DNA of 64,000 bases from Spirosomataceae bacterium TFI 002 (GTDB lineage: Bacteria; Bacteroidota; Bacteroidia; Cytophagales; Spirosomataceae): contig LT907983.1 in assembly GCA_900230115.1 (NCBI GenBank), positions 1,798,001-1,862,000 of the forward strand. Reading direction: 5' to 3'. A model generated the notes under the pieces. It was given only the letters and a program-made list of their open reading frames with translations. It was not told the origin of the DNA and made no database searches. This document shows positions 45,655-54,177 of this stretch, one piece after another. The translations under genes and the position numbers were made by a program. Positions within the stretch are counted from its first letter, which is position 1, and every line of letters starts with the position of its first letter.

Positions 45655-48600
45655 CTATGCCAAATTATTCTTTTTTAGTTTAGTGTAGGCAAAAACCACA
45701 ATACCCGATATCGCTAAAAAGACCAACAACCATTTCCAATAGTTTACAGTAGATACAGGCGAAATGTCCCCATTTACAACAAACCCGGCCCAATAAAACG
45801 GGTGAATTTTCATTGGGTTTGATTCTATGAACTTCTTTTTTGCCAATGCGAGGGCTTCATTTTTTTCAAGTCCATCGTCCAGGTGGTCGTAGAAATAGCT
45901 CATCAACTCTGCAGTTTCCTTATCAGGTACTTGCCACAAACTATGCACCGTAGATTTTACACCAGCGTAGTTCAATGCCCTTGAGATACTCATGAGTCCT
46001 TCACCATTGGCATAAATCCCAACCCCCGTATTGCATGCACTCAGCACCACCATTTCCGAGGGGAAATTGAGCGAATACAATTCATAGAAATGTAACTTCT
46101 CATTATTTTGAAATAATAAGCTTGAATACAAATAGTCTTTTTCATTGACCATGGAATGCATTGCCAAGTGATGAATTCTACTATTCCCAAGTGTGCTCAG
46201 GAAGTTTGCTTTGGTTGCGTTTTCATTTAGAAAAATAGCCGAATTACCCAAAGTGGATGCTATGGATTCCAACTCTTTACCAGTGTAAATCAATGCTCCA
46301 TTTTCGCTTCGAGTTACTCCTACCCCATTGGTATATTGAGGAGCAAAACCTGTTAAGAGATGATCAAAACTGAATGATTTACTGTTCTTTTCTAAAATCA
46401 AAAACTTAAGAGAATTGGCATATGAAATATTGTTTTTCAGTGTCAATGGCTTCGATTTATCATCTAAAAGTGCCTCAAAAGGAAGATAGCTTAATATGTT
46501 TTCAGACACAATTACCAAGTTCTCCTTTTCCTTTATAGCGAGTGGCTTGATTAACTTTTGAAATAAGACTTTAGCATTTTTTTCAAAAGAAAAATTGATG
46601 CTCTTGATTTGATCATAATATGTCTTGACGATTTCTTCAATTTCTTTTCGATCTCCTAAGTAAGTTATTGCGATTGTCGACTTATCAATTTTATATATGA
46701 AAACCGAAGAATCCGTTACTGCATAATTCAAAACAACTTGGTTTTCTTCAAGCTGGTTTTGTAAATTTTGAATGTCAAATTCAGCAGATTGAAAGCGTTG
46801 AAAAGACGGGTATTTTTTCGCAATATCATTTTCAACTGATTTTACTTTATTTTCCAAAAGTGAAACTCGCTTTAGCTCATCTTCCTTCTTTTCTTCTTTT
46901 TGTGTTAAATAGCTGAGTTCTATTTTTGTCTCATTTAGTTGGTTAAGAACACTTTTGGGGATATTAAGATTATCACTGTATTTAGCAGTAAATTGTTTCC
47001 AAAGGTGCTGAGAACTGGCATTTTCTAATGCATTGATGCATTCTGCAAGAAACACTTTATCATTTGGCGTTTGTACTGCAGTAAACAAGAGCCCTTCTTT
47101 TATATTATTGAGTTGGCGTTCTAAACTTGGATTAAATAAGCCTTTTTGGTAATAAGCTTGAAACATTTGAGCTGCCACTATGTAGAAGTTCTTCATGACT
47201 TCTAAGTCCTTTTTATTCTTTCCGTTTTGCTCATAAAGCTTACGATAAGCAATTCCCGAATGAATTAAGATATTGATATAAGATGAATTTATTCTATCCT
47301 CAAAATCAGTCTTCTTGATCTTTTCTAGAGAGATTTTTTTGTCAAACTCTAGCTCGTACAGCTCGTTTAGGGTGTGCTTTGATTCCTCCACTTTTCCAAG
47401 GTTTGCCAAGTTTTCAGCTTTTAAGGCAAGCAAAGTGAGGTAGCTGGTTTTGTAGCCCAATAACTGTAAAAAGTCCAATGCTTTTTGATTGTGAACCAAA
47501 GAATGAGCATAATCAAATTTGTAATAATACAGCATCGCCCTATTGGCTGATACTTTCATTCGATAGAAGTCATCATCCGTCAAATTCTCCAGTATTTTGT
47601 TGTAAGCCAGTGCTTTTTCCGACTGCTCATTCATGTAAAAAGCATAAGAAGCACTATCGTAAGATGAAAGTAAGACGTTGATTTCTTTCGCTTTCCATGG
47701 TTTGGGAGCCGAGGCAAATAACTTCTCTTGAGCTGACAGATGCTCCAAGATTTTCGCTTCATTAAACTCAAAATCATAATACCTAATGGAGCTCAAATGA
47801 TACATACACAGTGCATTGAATGCATCAAACGGGCTTGTGTTTATATAGTTTTTAGCGTTTAGAGGATTGGCATAATCACTCATATAGGCTTCAAATTTTC
47901 GTTGATACTCAAAGGCTTTCTGTCTATCACCGTAATCTATCAATACAAAAAGGAAATCATTATACGCCACTGAGTTTATTGCCGCATCTTCCTTATAGTA
48001 AGTGGACCAAATCTGTAATGCTTTTTCAAAAGACGGTATCATGTCTTTTTCTACATTTGCATAGTCATAAGCAAGCCCTAAATCATTGAAAGCGAGGGCA
48101 GTTTCATAATTATTTCCTCTCCCATTTTTCTCGAAACCATCTATCGCCTTTTTGAAATAGCCTATTGCCTGGTAGTAGTTTTTTTGACTGGCATATAGCT
48201 GAGCAATATTGAGATTGAGCTCAGCTGCTTTAGCAGAATTACTTTTTACTTTACGGAGTAAATACTTCAATAAAATAATTGCTTCTTCTTTTTTATTATT
48301 TTGGCTCAAATACCCCGCTTTCATCCTATTCACTTCAAGCGAAAGTATCCTTTGCTCCTTTACTGGCATTCGCGAATAGCTTGCTAAAATATGCCTATAT
48401 TCCTTCTCAGCTTCATCGTGGCGTTCTTCTAAGCCGAGCTGATTTACCTCCGCAATTTGCAAATAAACTGACGCAACATTATGTTCAACACTCTGCTTGG
48501 GTAGTGCCGCCAAAATGCTTTTCCTGAATTCTATTTCCTGTTTATGATAGCCACAATTGCTGAGACTATCCGCTTGCTCTTGAAGTTTCTTTATTGATAT

Positions 48601-48672
48601 ATCTTGCCCAAAAATGGGAAGAGACAAAAGGTAATAACCACTCAGAAAACACAAGAAAAGGATTGGCCTCAT
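45655..48672 (-). CDS. Exported TPR-CHAT caspase-like protease, second copy
   Basis: 1005 residues. Signal peptide (about 1-22, PIFGQD), TPR repeats (about 40-520), coiled linker, and a CHAT domain (about 690-960) with His839 (HLAMHS) and Cys880 (SACNTG), 41 residues apart as in the copy at 40511. A C-terminal helix (about 975-995) ending in KLKKN suggests a periplasmic body with a cytoplasmic basic tail. It lacks the lipobox of its paralogue. The closest upstream gene is 166 bases away, so it may be read through from the second surface-protein operon. Confidence 0.88.
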   Translation of the reverse strand: MRPILFLCFLSGYYLLSLPIFGQDISIKKLQEQADSLSNCGYHKQEIEFRKSILAALPKQSVEHNVASVYLQIAEVNQLGLEERHDEAEKEYRHILASYSRMPVKEQRILSLEVNRMKAGYLSQNNKKEEAIILLKYLLRKVKSNSAKAAELNLNIAQLYASQKNYYQAIGYFKKAIDGFEKNGRGNNYETALAFNDLGLAYDYANVEKDMIPSFEKALQIWSTYYKEDAAINSVAYNDFLFVLIDYGDRQKAFEYQRKFEAYMSDYANPLNAKNYINTSPFDAFNALCMYHLSSIRYYDFEFNEAKILEHLSAQEKLFASAPKPWKAKEINVLLSSYDSASYAFYMNEQSEKALAYNKILENLTDDDFYRMKVSANRAMLYYYKFDYAHSLVHNQKALDFLQLLGYKTSYLTLLALKAENLANLGKVEESKHTLNELYELEFDKKISLEKIKKTDFEDRINSSYINILIHSGIAYRKLYEQNGKNKKDLEVMKNFYIVAAQMFQAYYQKGLFNPSLERQLNNIKEGLLFTAVQTPNDKVFLAECINALENASSQHLWKQFTAKYSDNLNIPKSVLNQLNETKIELSYLTQKEEKKEDELKRVSLLENKVKSVENDIAKKYPSFQRFQSAEFDIQNLQNQLEENQVVLNYAVTDSSVFIYKIDKSTIAITYLGDRKEIEEIVKTYYDQIKSINFSFEKNAKVLFQKLIKPLAIKEKENLVIVSENILSYLPFEALLDDKSKPLTLKNNISYANSLKFLILEKNSKSFSFDHLLTGFAPQYTNGVGVTRSENGALIYTGKELESIASTLGNSAIFLNENATKANFLSTLGNSRIHHLAMHSMVNEKDYLYSSLLFQNNEKLHFYELYSLNFPSEMVVLSACNTGVGIYANGEGLMSISRALNYAGVKSTVHSLWQVPDKETAELMSYFYDHLDDGLEKNEALALAKKKFIESNPMKIHPFYWAGFVVNGDISPVSTVNYWKWLLVFLAISGIVVFAYTKLKKNNLA

Positions 48673-48838
48673 TGATCAATAAAATTTGCCTCTGAAATAA
48701 TAAGAAAATGTACTTCATTTTTCTGATTATTCATTCAATCCAGATTCAATTCAATCAAACTTTATAAAATATATTTTTCCGCAACATTTCGCTTTTCAAT
48801 AATCAAACTGCCTTCAACAAGCTATAAACGCCTTATTT

Positions 48839-49327
48839 TCAGTTATAAGACATAGAAAAGGTACAGTTGTCCAATGGTATCTCTTTCATTTTTTCAAAAT
48901 CATAGAGTTTCGCATTTATTTCTCCTTCTATGTTTTTTCCCCTTGTATATTTTGTGATTTTAAAACTGCCAGATGTGGCAAAGTAAGTGATCGCAGATGT
49001 CCTATATACAAGTGAGTGTATTTCACCTTCTGGCTTGTCCTTACCAAGTATATACGTAGTGCCAACTTTCAACTTGGAATCGTCAAACTCCAAGGAAATA
49101 AAATTATCGTCGTCGATATATCCGTTCGCCTGAATCAAGGCAAAGATTCCACCAAAAGAAACCTTTTTTGCTTCCCAGTCTTTACCGTCAAGTTTAGCTT
49201 TCATTGTGCCAGTTACTTTTGAGCCAGACTTAGCATCATCTTCTTTGGGAGTGACATTCAATTTACCACATGAGCTTATCAGCAAACTTGTAATTGCTAT
49301 TAAAATTATGTTGCAAGTAGTTTTCAT
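48839..49327 (-). CDS. Lipoprotein, DUF6252-like
   Basis: 162 residues. Lipobox ISSC (Cys about 20), then VTGTMKAKLDGKDWEAKKVS and a C-terminal GEINAKLYDFEKMK with a late cysteine, resembling Bacteroidota proteins annotated as DUF6252. No catalytic motif. It is the fifth gene of the operon starting at 53515, seven bases after its neighbour. Confidence 0.6.
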   Translation of the reverse strand: MKTTCNIILIAITSLLISSCGKLNVTPKEDDAKSGSKVTGTMKAKLDGKDWEAKKVSFGGIFALIQANGYIDDDNFISLEFDDSKLKVGTTYILGKDKPEGEIHSLVYRTSAITYFATSGSFKITKYTRGKNIEGEINAKLYDFEKMKEIPLDNCTFSMSYN

Positions 49328-49334
49328 GTTTCTT

Positions 49335-49982
49335 CTATTTAAAAATTTGTTCTTTTTTTATTCCTATGCTTTGATAAATAGGGTTGCTTATTTTGACTTT
49401 ACATTTAATGTTTTTCCATAAGGTAGGATCGTTGGTATTTTGTGAAGTCCCACCTCTGGCATTTACCTCAAACTCGGCTTCTTTTTCGTTTATACTGAGC
49501 ATAGTCATGCTCCCTTCAAATGGCATGGGCAGCTCCTCCATGCCCGTTTCTGATACTTTCGTTAATATCAAAGTGGCAGTTGCAAAACCTTCAGTTGGGG
49601 TATTTGAAGGTGAGAATTTCCCCACGAGTGGGAGTTTAAAGTCCTCTGTAAAATTAGAGAAGACGCCCATGAGTGAAATCCCACTTTCATCTACTAATTG
49701 AAAAGAAATATTTAACTCTTCGGGAGATTTAGAGATTAAAATCGACCCAGAAAAGTTTACGTTCTCATTGAGTAGCTCCTTACCATCATATTCAAAATTG
49801 GCTTCCACTTTTTGATCTTGATAACTGTCTAGCTCTGCTAGGTCAATATCCTGCCCAGTTTGACTTTCAATTACACTCTCAAGCGTGGAGTTTACACCTT
49901 CTTGGGTTTTGTTTTTGACAAATTGACATGAGGAGATAAAGAAGACAATTACAACAGCTGAATATATTCGTTTCGTTTTCAT
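49335..49982 (-). CDS. Lipoprotein of unknown function
   Basis: 215 residues from ATG 49982, chosen because it opens the signal peptide MKTKRIYSAVVIVFFISSC. The mature part is beta-rich (TLESVIESQTGQDIDL, then strands ending in CKVKISNPIYQSIG). I do not recognise a family. It is 35 bases from the interrupted gene upstream. Confidence 0.6.
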   Translation of the reverse strand: MKTKRIYSAVVIVFFISSCQFVKNKTQEGVNSTLESVIESQTGQDIDLAELDSYQDQKVEANFEYDGKELLNENVNFSGSILISKSPEELNISFQLVDESGISLMGVFSNFTEDFKLPLVGKFSPSNTPTEGFATATLILTKVSETGMEELPMPFEGSMTMLSINEKEAEFEVNARGGTSQNTNDPTLWKNIKCKVKISNPIYQSIGIKKEQIFK

Positions 49983-50017
49983 TCGTGAAATTATGTTGAT
50001 TGACATTTGAGCTTTTA

Positions 50018-50704
50018 TTAATTGTCCAGCTTGCTTAAAACCAAAGATGACTCCAATTTCCCTTTAGCGTCGAAGGTGTCACTTTTCACTATACCCAACC
50101 CTTTAAAGAAATATTCTACTACATGAACATCCTTTTTGACTATCATTTTCATATTGAGGTCATAGGACATTTTTATGCATTCAAACTTGCCCGCAGGAGT
50201 TTCTACCGTTTCAGTTCCTTCTACTTTTCTGTTGGAAATATTGACCGACATATTCATCAAAGACATTCCTGTAGAAAGAGAAGCACTCACCGAGATTTTA
50301 GCATCTTTCAAATTATCTCCCACTTTCATGTTTGCAGGATAAACCAGCTGATCACCGTCAATATTCATTTTTAAATCTTGAGACTTCGAAAACATGCTTG
50401 AACTTATGTTTTGTACATCGGTATAGAGGTCTCCGTTTTGGCATTTACCATTTACTTCGCCTTTTACGATCAATTTCCCTTTAGGATCATAGGTTTATGT
50501 CAGCATTTGAATTGCAAAGCCGTTATTTATCTGTTTCAATTGCTGAACATTGTATTTTAAAACAGTGCTTACATTACCTTTTTTATCAAGGTTTTGTAAT
50601 TCGATTTTTGAGCCTTCTTTGAGCAAAAAATAATTACTGCATTGCTGCGTAAAACCGAATTTACTGCAGACTAAAATGCAAAAGAGTAGGGTGTATTTTA
50701 TCAT
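50018..50704 (-). pseudogene. TapB-like exported protein gene split by an in-frame TAA
   Basis: A single 229-codon frame with one TAA at 50497-50495 (codon 70). The first part (50704-50495) holds a signal peptide (to about FGFTQ) and CSNYFLLKEGSKIELQNLDKKG. The second part continues with TYDPKGKLIVKGEVNGKCQNG, TPAGKFECIKMSYD and KKDVHVVEYFFKGLG, all typical of the same family (TapB/DUF3108-like). Frames match without any indel, so it is a nonsense mutation or a sequencing error. A lone start at TTG 50473 would lack the signal peptide. It lies between the fibre-like gene and a lipoprotein gene. Confidence 0.8.
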
Positions 50705-50708
50705 TTTA

Positions 50709-52130
50709 TTAGTATAGATAAGTTATAATAACACTATGAAATCGAAGTGAATTTCCTATCCAGTTTCCACTGGAGGATACATTTATGTAATAAGAGTTTG
50801 CTTGGTTATCTATTATTTCATTGGCAGCACTATTTATGCTAAAAATATTTGCCGTGTTTGTAGAACTTGTAGCTGTAGCTATGTTGGTGAAATTATTGGA
50901 GACATGCGTATTTTTATTAAACTCAAAAGACAAATTAGAAGTCGAATTGTCTAATAAGTACATTCTCACATTTGTGATTTTAACACCATCTGGAAGGTTT
51001 ACAGGCACATACAAAGTTTTGGGGCTTGTAGTTGTATTGAACCAAGCATATCCGCTTCCTCTAATGAGTTGGTCGTCGTAGTTTTGTGCTTGAACACTCG
51101 AGAAATTATAACTCATATAATGGTATGAAGTGCTTTCAATTTGAAGAATTCCGTCTTTATTTGCGAAAACAGGACGACGCTCTGTAGTGCCAGTAAAATC
51201 TAGCTCCGTTGACTTAATTTCACCATTTACCTCTAGTTTTGAAATAGGTTCTAATGTACCTATTCCGATATTTCCATTTTTTAAAACTGTTAATGAATTA
51301 GATCTTAATACATCTGATGCACCATTACCAATTTGAAAAACTCGGTCAGTGAGGTTTGAAAGTGACCCATTGGGGCTATCTGAAATATCATTATACTCCC
51401 CTATCACTAAGGAAGATTTTGATAGGGCATAAGATCCAGTTCCAAATGAAATGGCATTATCTCCAAGTGAATTTGTATTATCTCCAACAGCCATTCCAAA
51501 AGCCTTAATGTCACCTTTTACATCTAGTTTAGCATCGGGTGTGGTAGTTCCTATACCAACATTGCCGAAACTCTCCCCCAAAAAAAGTCTAGATGTACCA
51601 TTCGTCTCAAAATTAATGCTTGTAGGTGCCTGAAATGCTAAGTTGACATCGCCATAATACCTTGCTAGCGTAGGGCTTACTTGCAGGTAATGCTTATTGT
51701 GATAATTTATATAGATATCCCCACTTGGGTCTTCATTAAAAAAAGATGCAACAGAACTATTATTTGCCTTTACGCTCAGCTTATAAGTATCTCCATTATA
51801 ATCGTCGCCAATTCCTACATTTCCACCAGAGCTGACAGTTAATTTAGGACCACTACTGACATTCAAAGTTGTCTTTCCAAAGCCTTTAAGTCCTATTATC
51901 CCATTCTCGGCAATAATATGTCCTTGTTCTTGACCACCTTGTGTATAAAATCGCAGGTAATTGTAAGGACTGTTTGAAAAAATCTTTAAAGGGCTGGAAG
52001 AAGTATTCTTTCCAAATATCTCTACATCATTTCCTTGGTAACTTGATATCGCTGGTTCAATTATAACAGCCTGAGCAAAGGTTAATATTGGGAACAGAAC
52101 GAAACATACTATTTTAAATACTCTTTCCAT
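50709..52130 (-). CDS. Fibre-like surface protein (tail-fibre/YadA-like repeats), cassette 2
   Basis: 473 residues with a signal peptide (about 1-19). It has repeated GNVGIG and NGNIGIGTLEP segments, as in tail-fibre and Bacteroidota T-repeat proteins. A head-like part (GDNTNSLGDNAISFGTGSYA) and DRVFQIGNGASDVLRSN match the block DRIFQIGNGVFSSRSNAM of the fibre protein at 37168. It lacks the S74 chaperone domain and ends with a beta-sandwich. It starts 11 bases after the OmpA gene, so it is the second gene of cassette 2. Confidence 0.75.
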   Translation of the reverse strand: MERVFKIVCFVLFPILTFAQAVIIEPAISSYQGNDVEIFGKNTSSSPLKIFSNSPYNYLRFYTQGGQEQGHIIAENGIIGLKGFGKTTLNVSSGPKLTVSSGGNVGIGDDYNGDTYKLSVKANNSSVASFFNEDPSGDIYINYHNKHYLQVSPTLARYYGDVNLAFQAPTSINFETNGTSRLFLGESFGNVGIGTTTPDAKLDVKGDIKAFGMAVGDNTNSLGDNAISFGTGSYALSKSSLVIGEYNDISDSPNGSLSNLTDRVFQIGNGASDVLRSNSLTVLKNGNIGIGTLEPISKLEVNGEIKSTELDFTGTTERRPVFANKDGILQIESTSYHYMSYNFSSVQAQNYDDQLIRGSGYAWFNTTTSPKTLYVPVNLPDGVKITNVRMYLLDNSTSNLSFEFNKNTHVSNNFTNIATATSSTNTANIFSINSAANEIIDNQANSYYINVSSSGNWIGNSLRFHSVIITYLY

Positions 52131-52141
52131 TTTTCTGCTTT

Positions 52142-53515
52142 TTAAAGTTTTACAAATTCTACTCTCCTATTATTTGCTTTCCCTTGTGGTGAATCATTTT
52201 TATCCACTGGTTGGCTTTCACCTTTCCCAGCAGAAAGCATTCGGTCAGCAGCTATTCCAAAATCACTTTCCAATGTATTTTTTACACTTTCTGCACGTTT
52301 TTCTGATAGTGTTTGGTTTGCGGCATCTGACCCATCAGCGTCTGTATGACCAATGATTTGAACTTTAACATTTGGGTTATCTTTCAAAACCTGAGCTATT
52401 TCTTTCAATACACCTTCGGAGCTTGGTTTTATTCGGTCGGAGTTGACATCAAACAATATACCCGTTGTCGAGAAACGCCCTTCGGTGATGAGTTTGCTGC
52501 GGGTATCGGGTGCACCTACGGCGAAGCGAACGTTGGCCACCATGTACTGGTCTGGGTTGTCGGCGGTTGAGTAGTTCATGTATTTTGCACCCAACTTAAA
52601 GGCGTTATACGTCAATTTTGGGTTGAATGCCTGCGGCAAATCCAAAACTTTCAGCTCATTTACATACACCCGAAGTCTGTTTTTTTGACGCCAAATTGCA
52701 AAATGCACCTTGCTGGGGTCTTCGTTGTTTTCACCCGTACAATCCAAACTTTGTATGGCCAAATTCTCGTTTTTATTAATTTCATCACCGTTTTCGTAAA
52801 TTATAAATCCGGCGTTGGACGTGCCACCCGACCAATTGAAATAGATACCGTTTTGAAAATAGACCTCCGCAAAATCACGTCTTGGGTTATCACTTGCGTA
52901 GATATTAAAGTTGTAATTCAGGATATTATTACTGGCGTAACGCGTAAAAATATCGTACTCCAGCGTGAAATTATCAGGCATGTCTTTCACGAAATCAGGC
53001 TGAAAAAAACCGTCTTGCGACATAAACAGCCATTTTTCAGGACTGTCGTTAAATGTCACAATTTCTGCTGATGCGTTGGTGTTCCAACCCAGCGGGAAAT
53101 CACCAACAGTAGTTTCTGAGAAATCATCGAAGCCAATCACTATCTCGCCAGGAACAAAGTCAAACTTTGAGTTGGCGTTGAACTTCGGTTGATCATTGGA
53201 ATTTGCCTTTGGCTTATCATCATTAGGAGCAGTACTTTGCTGTGCAGGTTCTTTGGACCAGCCAGAGTTACTAGCTTCTTTCACTTCGCTGGTAGACTGC
53301 TTCTCTTCTTTTGGAGCTTTCTCTTTCTTCTTAAAAATACTCCCTATCCCCTCTTCTATTTTGTCCAAACCTTTGTCTATCCCTTGGTCAATTTTGTTAT
53401 TCGCTCGGTCATTCACCTTTCGCTTAGCTGTTTCTTTGGGATCATAAATTTGTGCATTGAGAATAGATGCAGTAAAACTTAATAAAATCACAAATACGAA
53501 TGCTTTATTTTTCAT
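52142..53515 (-). CDS. OmpA-domain protein of cassette 2
   Basis: 457 residues. Signal peptide (about 1-21), a charged helical linker (EKAPKEEKQSTSEVKE), a concanavalin/LamG-like sandwich (about 120-320, FDDFSETTVGDFPLGWN and VHFAIWRQKNRLRVYVN), then a C-terminal OmpA domain (about 345-455) with GHTDADGSDAANQTLSEKRA and NRRVEF. The middle part (roughly 52450-53120) is visibly richer in G and C than the flanking genes. It is the first gene of the operon read from the motif at 53536-53565. Confidence 0.85.
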   Translation of the reverse strand: MKNKAFVFVILLSFTASILNAQIYDPKETAKRKVNDRANNKIDQGIDKGLDKIEEGIGSIFKKKEKAPKEEKQSTSEVKEASNSGWSKEPAQQSTAPNDDKPKANSNDQPKFNANSKFDFVPGEIVIGFDDFSETTVGDFPLGWNTNASAEIVTFNDSPEKWLFMSQDGFFQPDFVKDMPDNFTLEYDIFTRYASNNILNYNFNIYASDNPRRDFAEVYFQNGIYFNWSGGTSNAGFIIYENGDEINKNENLAIQSLDCTGENNEDPSKVHFAIWRQKNRLRVYVNELKVLDLPQAFNPKLTYNAFKLGAKYMNYSTADNPDQYMVANVRFAVGAPDTRSKLITEGRFSTTGILFDVNSDRIKPSSEGVLKEIAQVLKDNPNVKVQIIGHTDADGSDAANQTLSEKRAESVKNTLESDFGIAADRMLSAGKGESQPVDKNDSPQGKANNRRVEFVKL

Positions 53516-53535
53516 TGGTTTTAATGTTATTTCCT

Positions 53536-53565
53536 ATTAGTTTTCACAATCCAAAAAAGTAAACA
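53536..53565 (-). promoter_or_regulatory. Promoter-like motif (P2 minus) of the second surface operon
   Basis: Minus strand: TGTTTAC (53565-53559), 16 bases, AACTAAT (53542-53536), 20 bases before the ATG at 53515. Its left element is one arm of a 13-bp perfect inverted repeat. Confidence 0.7.
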
Positions 53566-53588
53566 CGATTGTAATTTTATTTTTTCGA

Positions 53589-53617
53589 TGTTTACTTTTT
53601 TCATCTCAAAACACTAA
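53589..53617 (+). promoter_or_regulatory. Promoter-like motif (P2 plus) of the second sigma gene
   Basis: TGTTTAC (53589-53595), 16 bases, CACTAA (53612-53617), 10 bases before the GTG start at 53628. The segment TGTTTACTTTTTT is the exact reverse complement of 53553-53565. Confidence 0.7.
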
Positions 53618-53627
53618 TTGTTGAACT

Positions 53628-54152
53628 GTGACGATAGAGGAACGAATCCAATCAGGCGATAACACCGTCGTCAAAACACTGTATGAAGACAGCAAACAAC
53701 CTTTTTTGCGGTTTGCCTCGAGGTTTAGTGTTCAGCAAGCGGACATAGAAGATATTTACCAAGACGCCATTGTGGCATTGATTGAGAATATTAGAAAGGG
53801 AAAGGTGAGTACGCTCAAAAGTAGCATAGGCACCTACCTATTTGCGATTGGAAAACTTATGATTTTCCAAAAACTAAAAAAGGGAAGTAAAACTGAAGCA
53901 AGAAGCGAATTTGATAGTTTAGGACTTGTTTGGGAAGAGTTTGATGATGACGCCGAAATGGAAAAAAGTGCATTACTCAATAGCTCCCTTAGTAAGCTCG
54001 GCGATCAATGTAAAAAGCTATTGACAATGTTTTATTACGACAATAAAAAACTCGATAGCATCAGCACCGAAATGGGCTATGAATCAAAAGATGTTACCAA
54101 AAGCCAGAAGTCGCGGTGTTTAAAGAAATTAAAAGAATTAATGAAAGCCTAA
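53628..54152 (+). CDS. Sigma-70-family factor, cassette 2
   Basis: 174 residues. Regions 2 (FLRFASRFSVQQADIEDIYQDAIVALI) and 4 (LGDQCKKLLTMFYYDNKKLDSISTEMGY, then SQKSRCLKKLKELM) match the factor at 39365 closely. The start is GTG at 53628, after an in-frame TGA two codons upstream. The probable anti-sigma gene follows after 25 bases. I infer it recognises the TGTTTAC/ACTAA sites, including its own. Confidence 0.85.
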   Translation: MTIEERIQSGDNTVVKTLYEDSKQPFLRFASRFSVQQADIEDIYQDAIVALIENIRKGKVSTLKSSIGTYLFAIGKLMIFQKLKKGSKTEARSEFDSLGLVWEEFDDDAEMEKSALLNSSLSKLGDQCKKLLTMFYYDNKKLDSISTEMGYESKDVTKSQKSRCLKKLKELMKA

Positions 54153-54177
54153 TGCCCCAAAAAGGGCATAGTTATTT

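Noticed and set aside
40511-48672. Type III-E CRISPR (Craspase) locus
   Set aside because: No gRAMP effector, no Csx30 and no repeats are present. Only the logic of TPR-CHAT plus sigma factor is similar.
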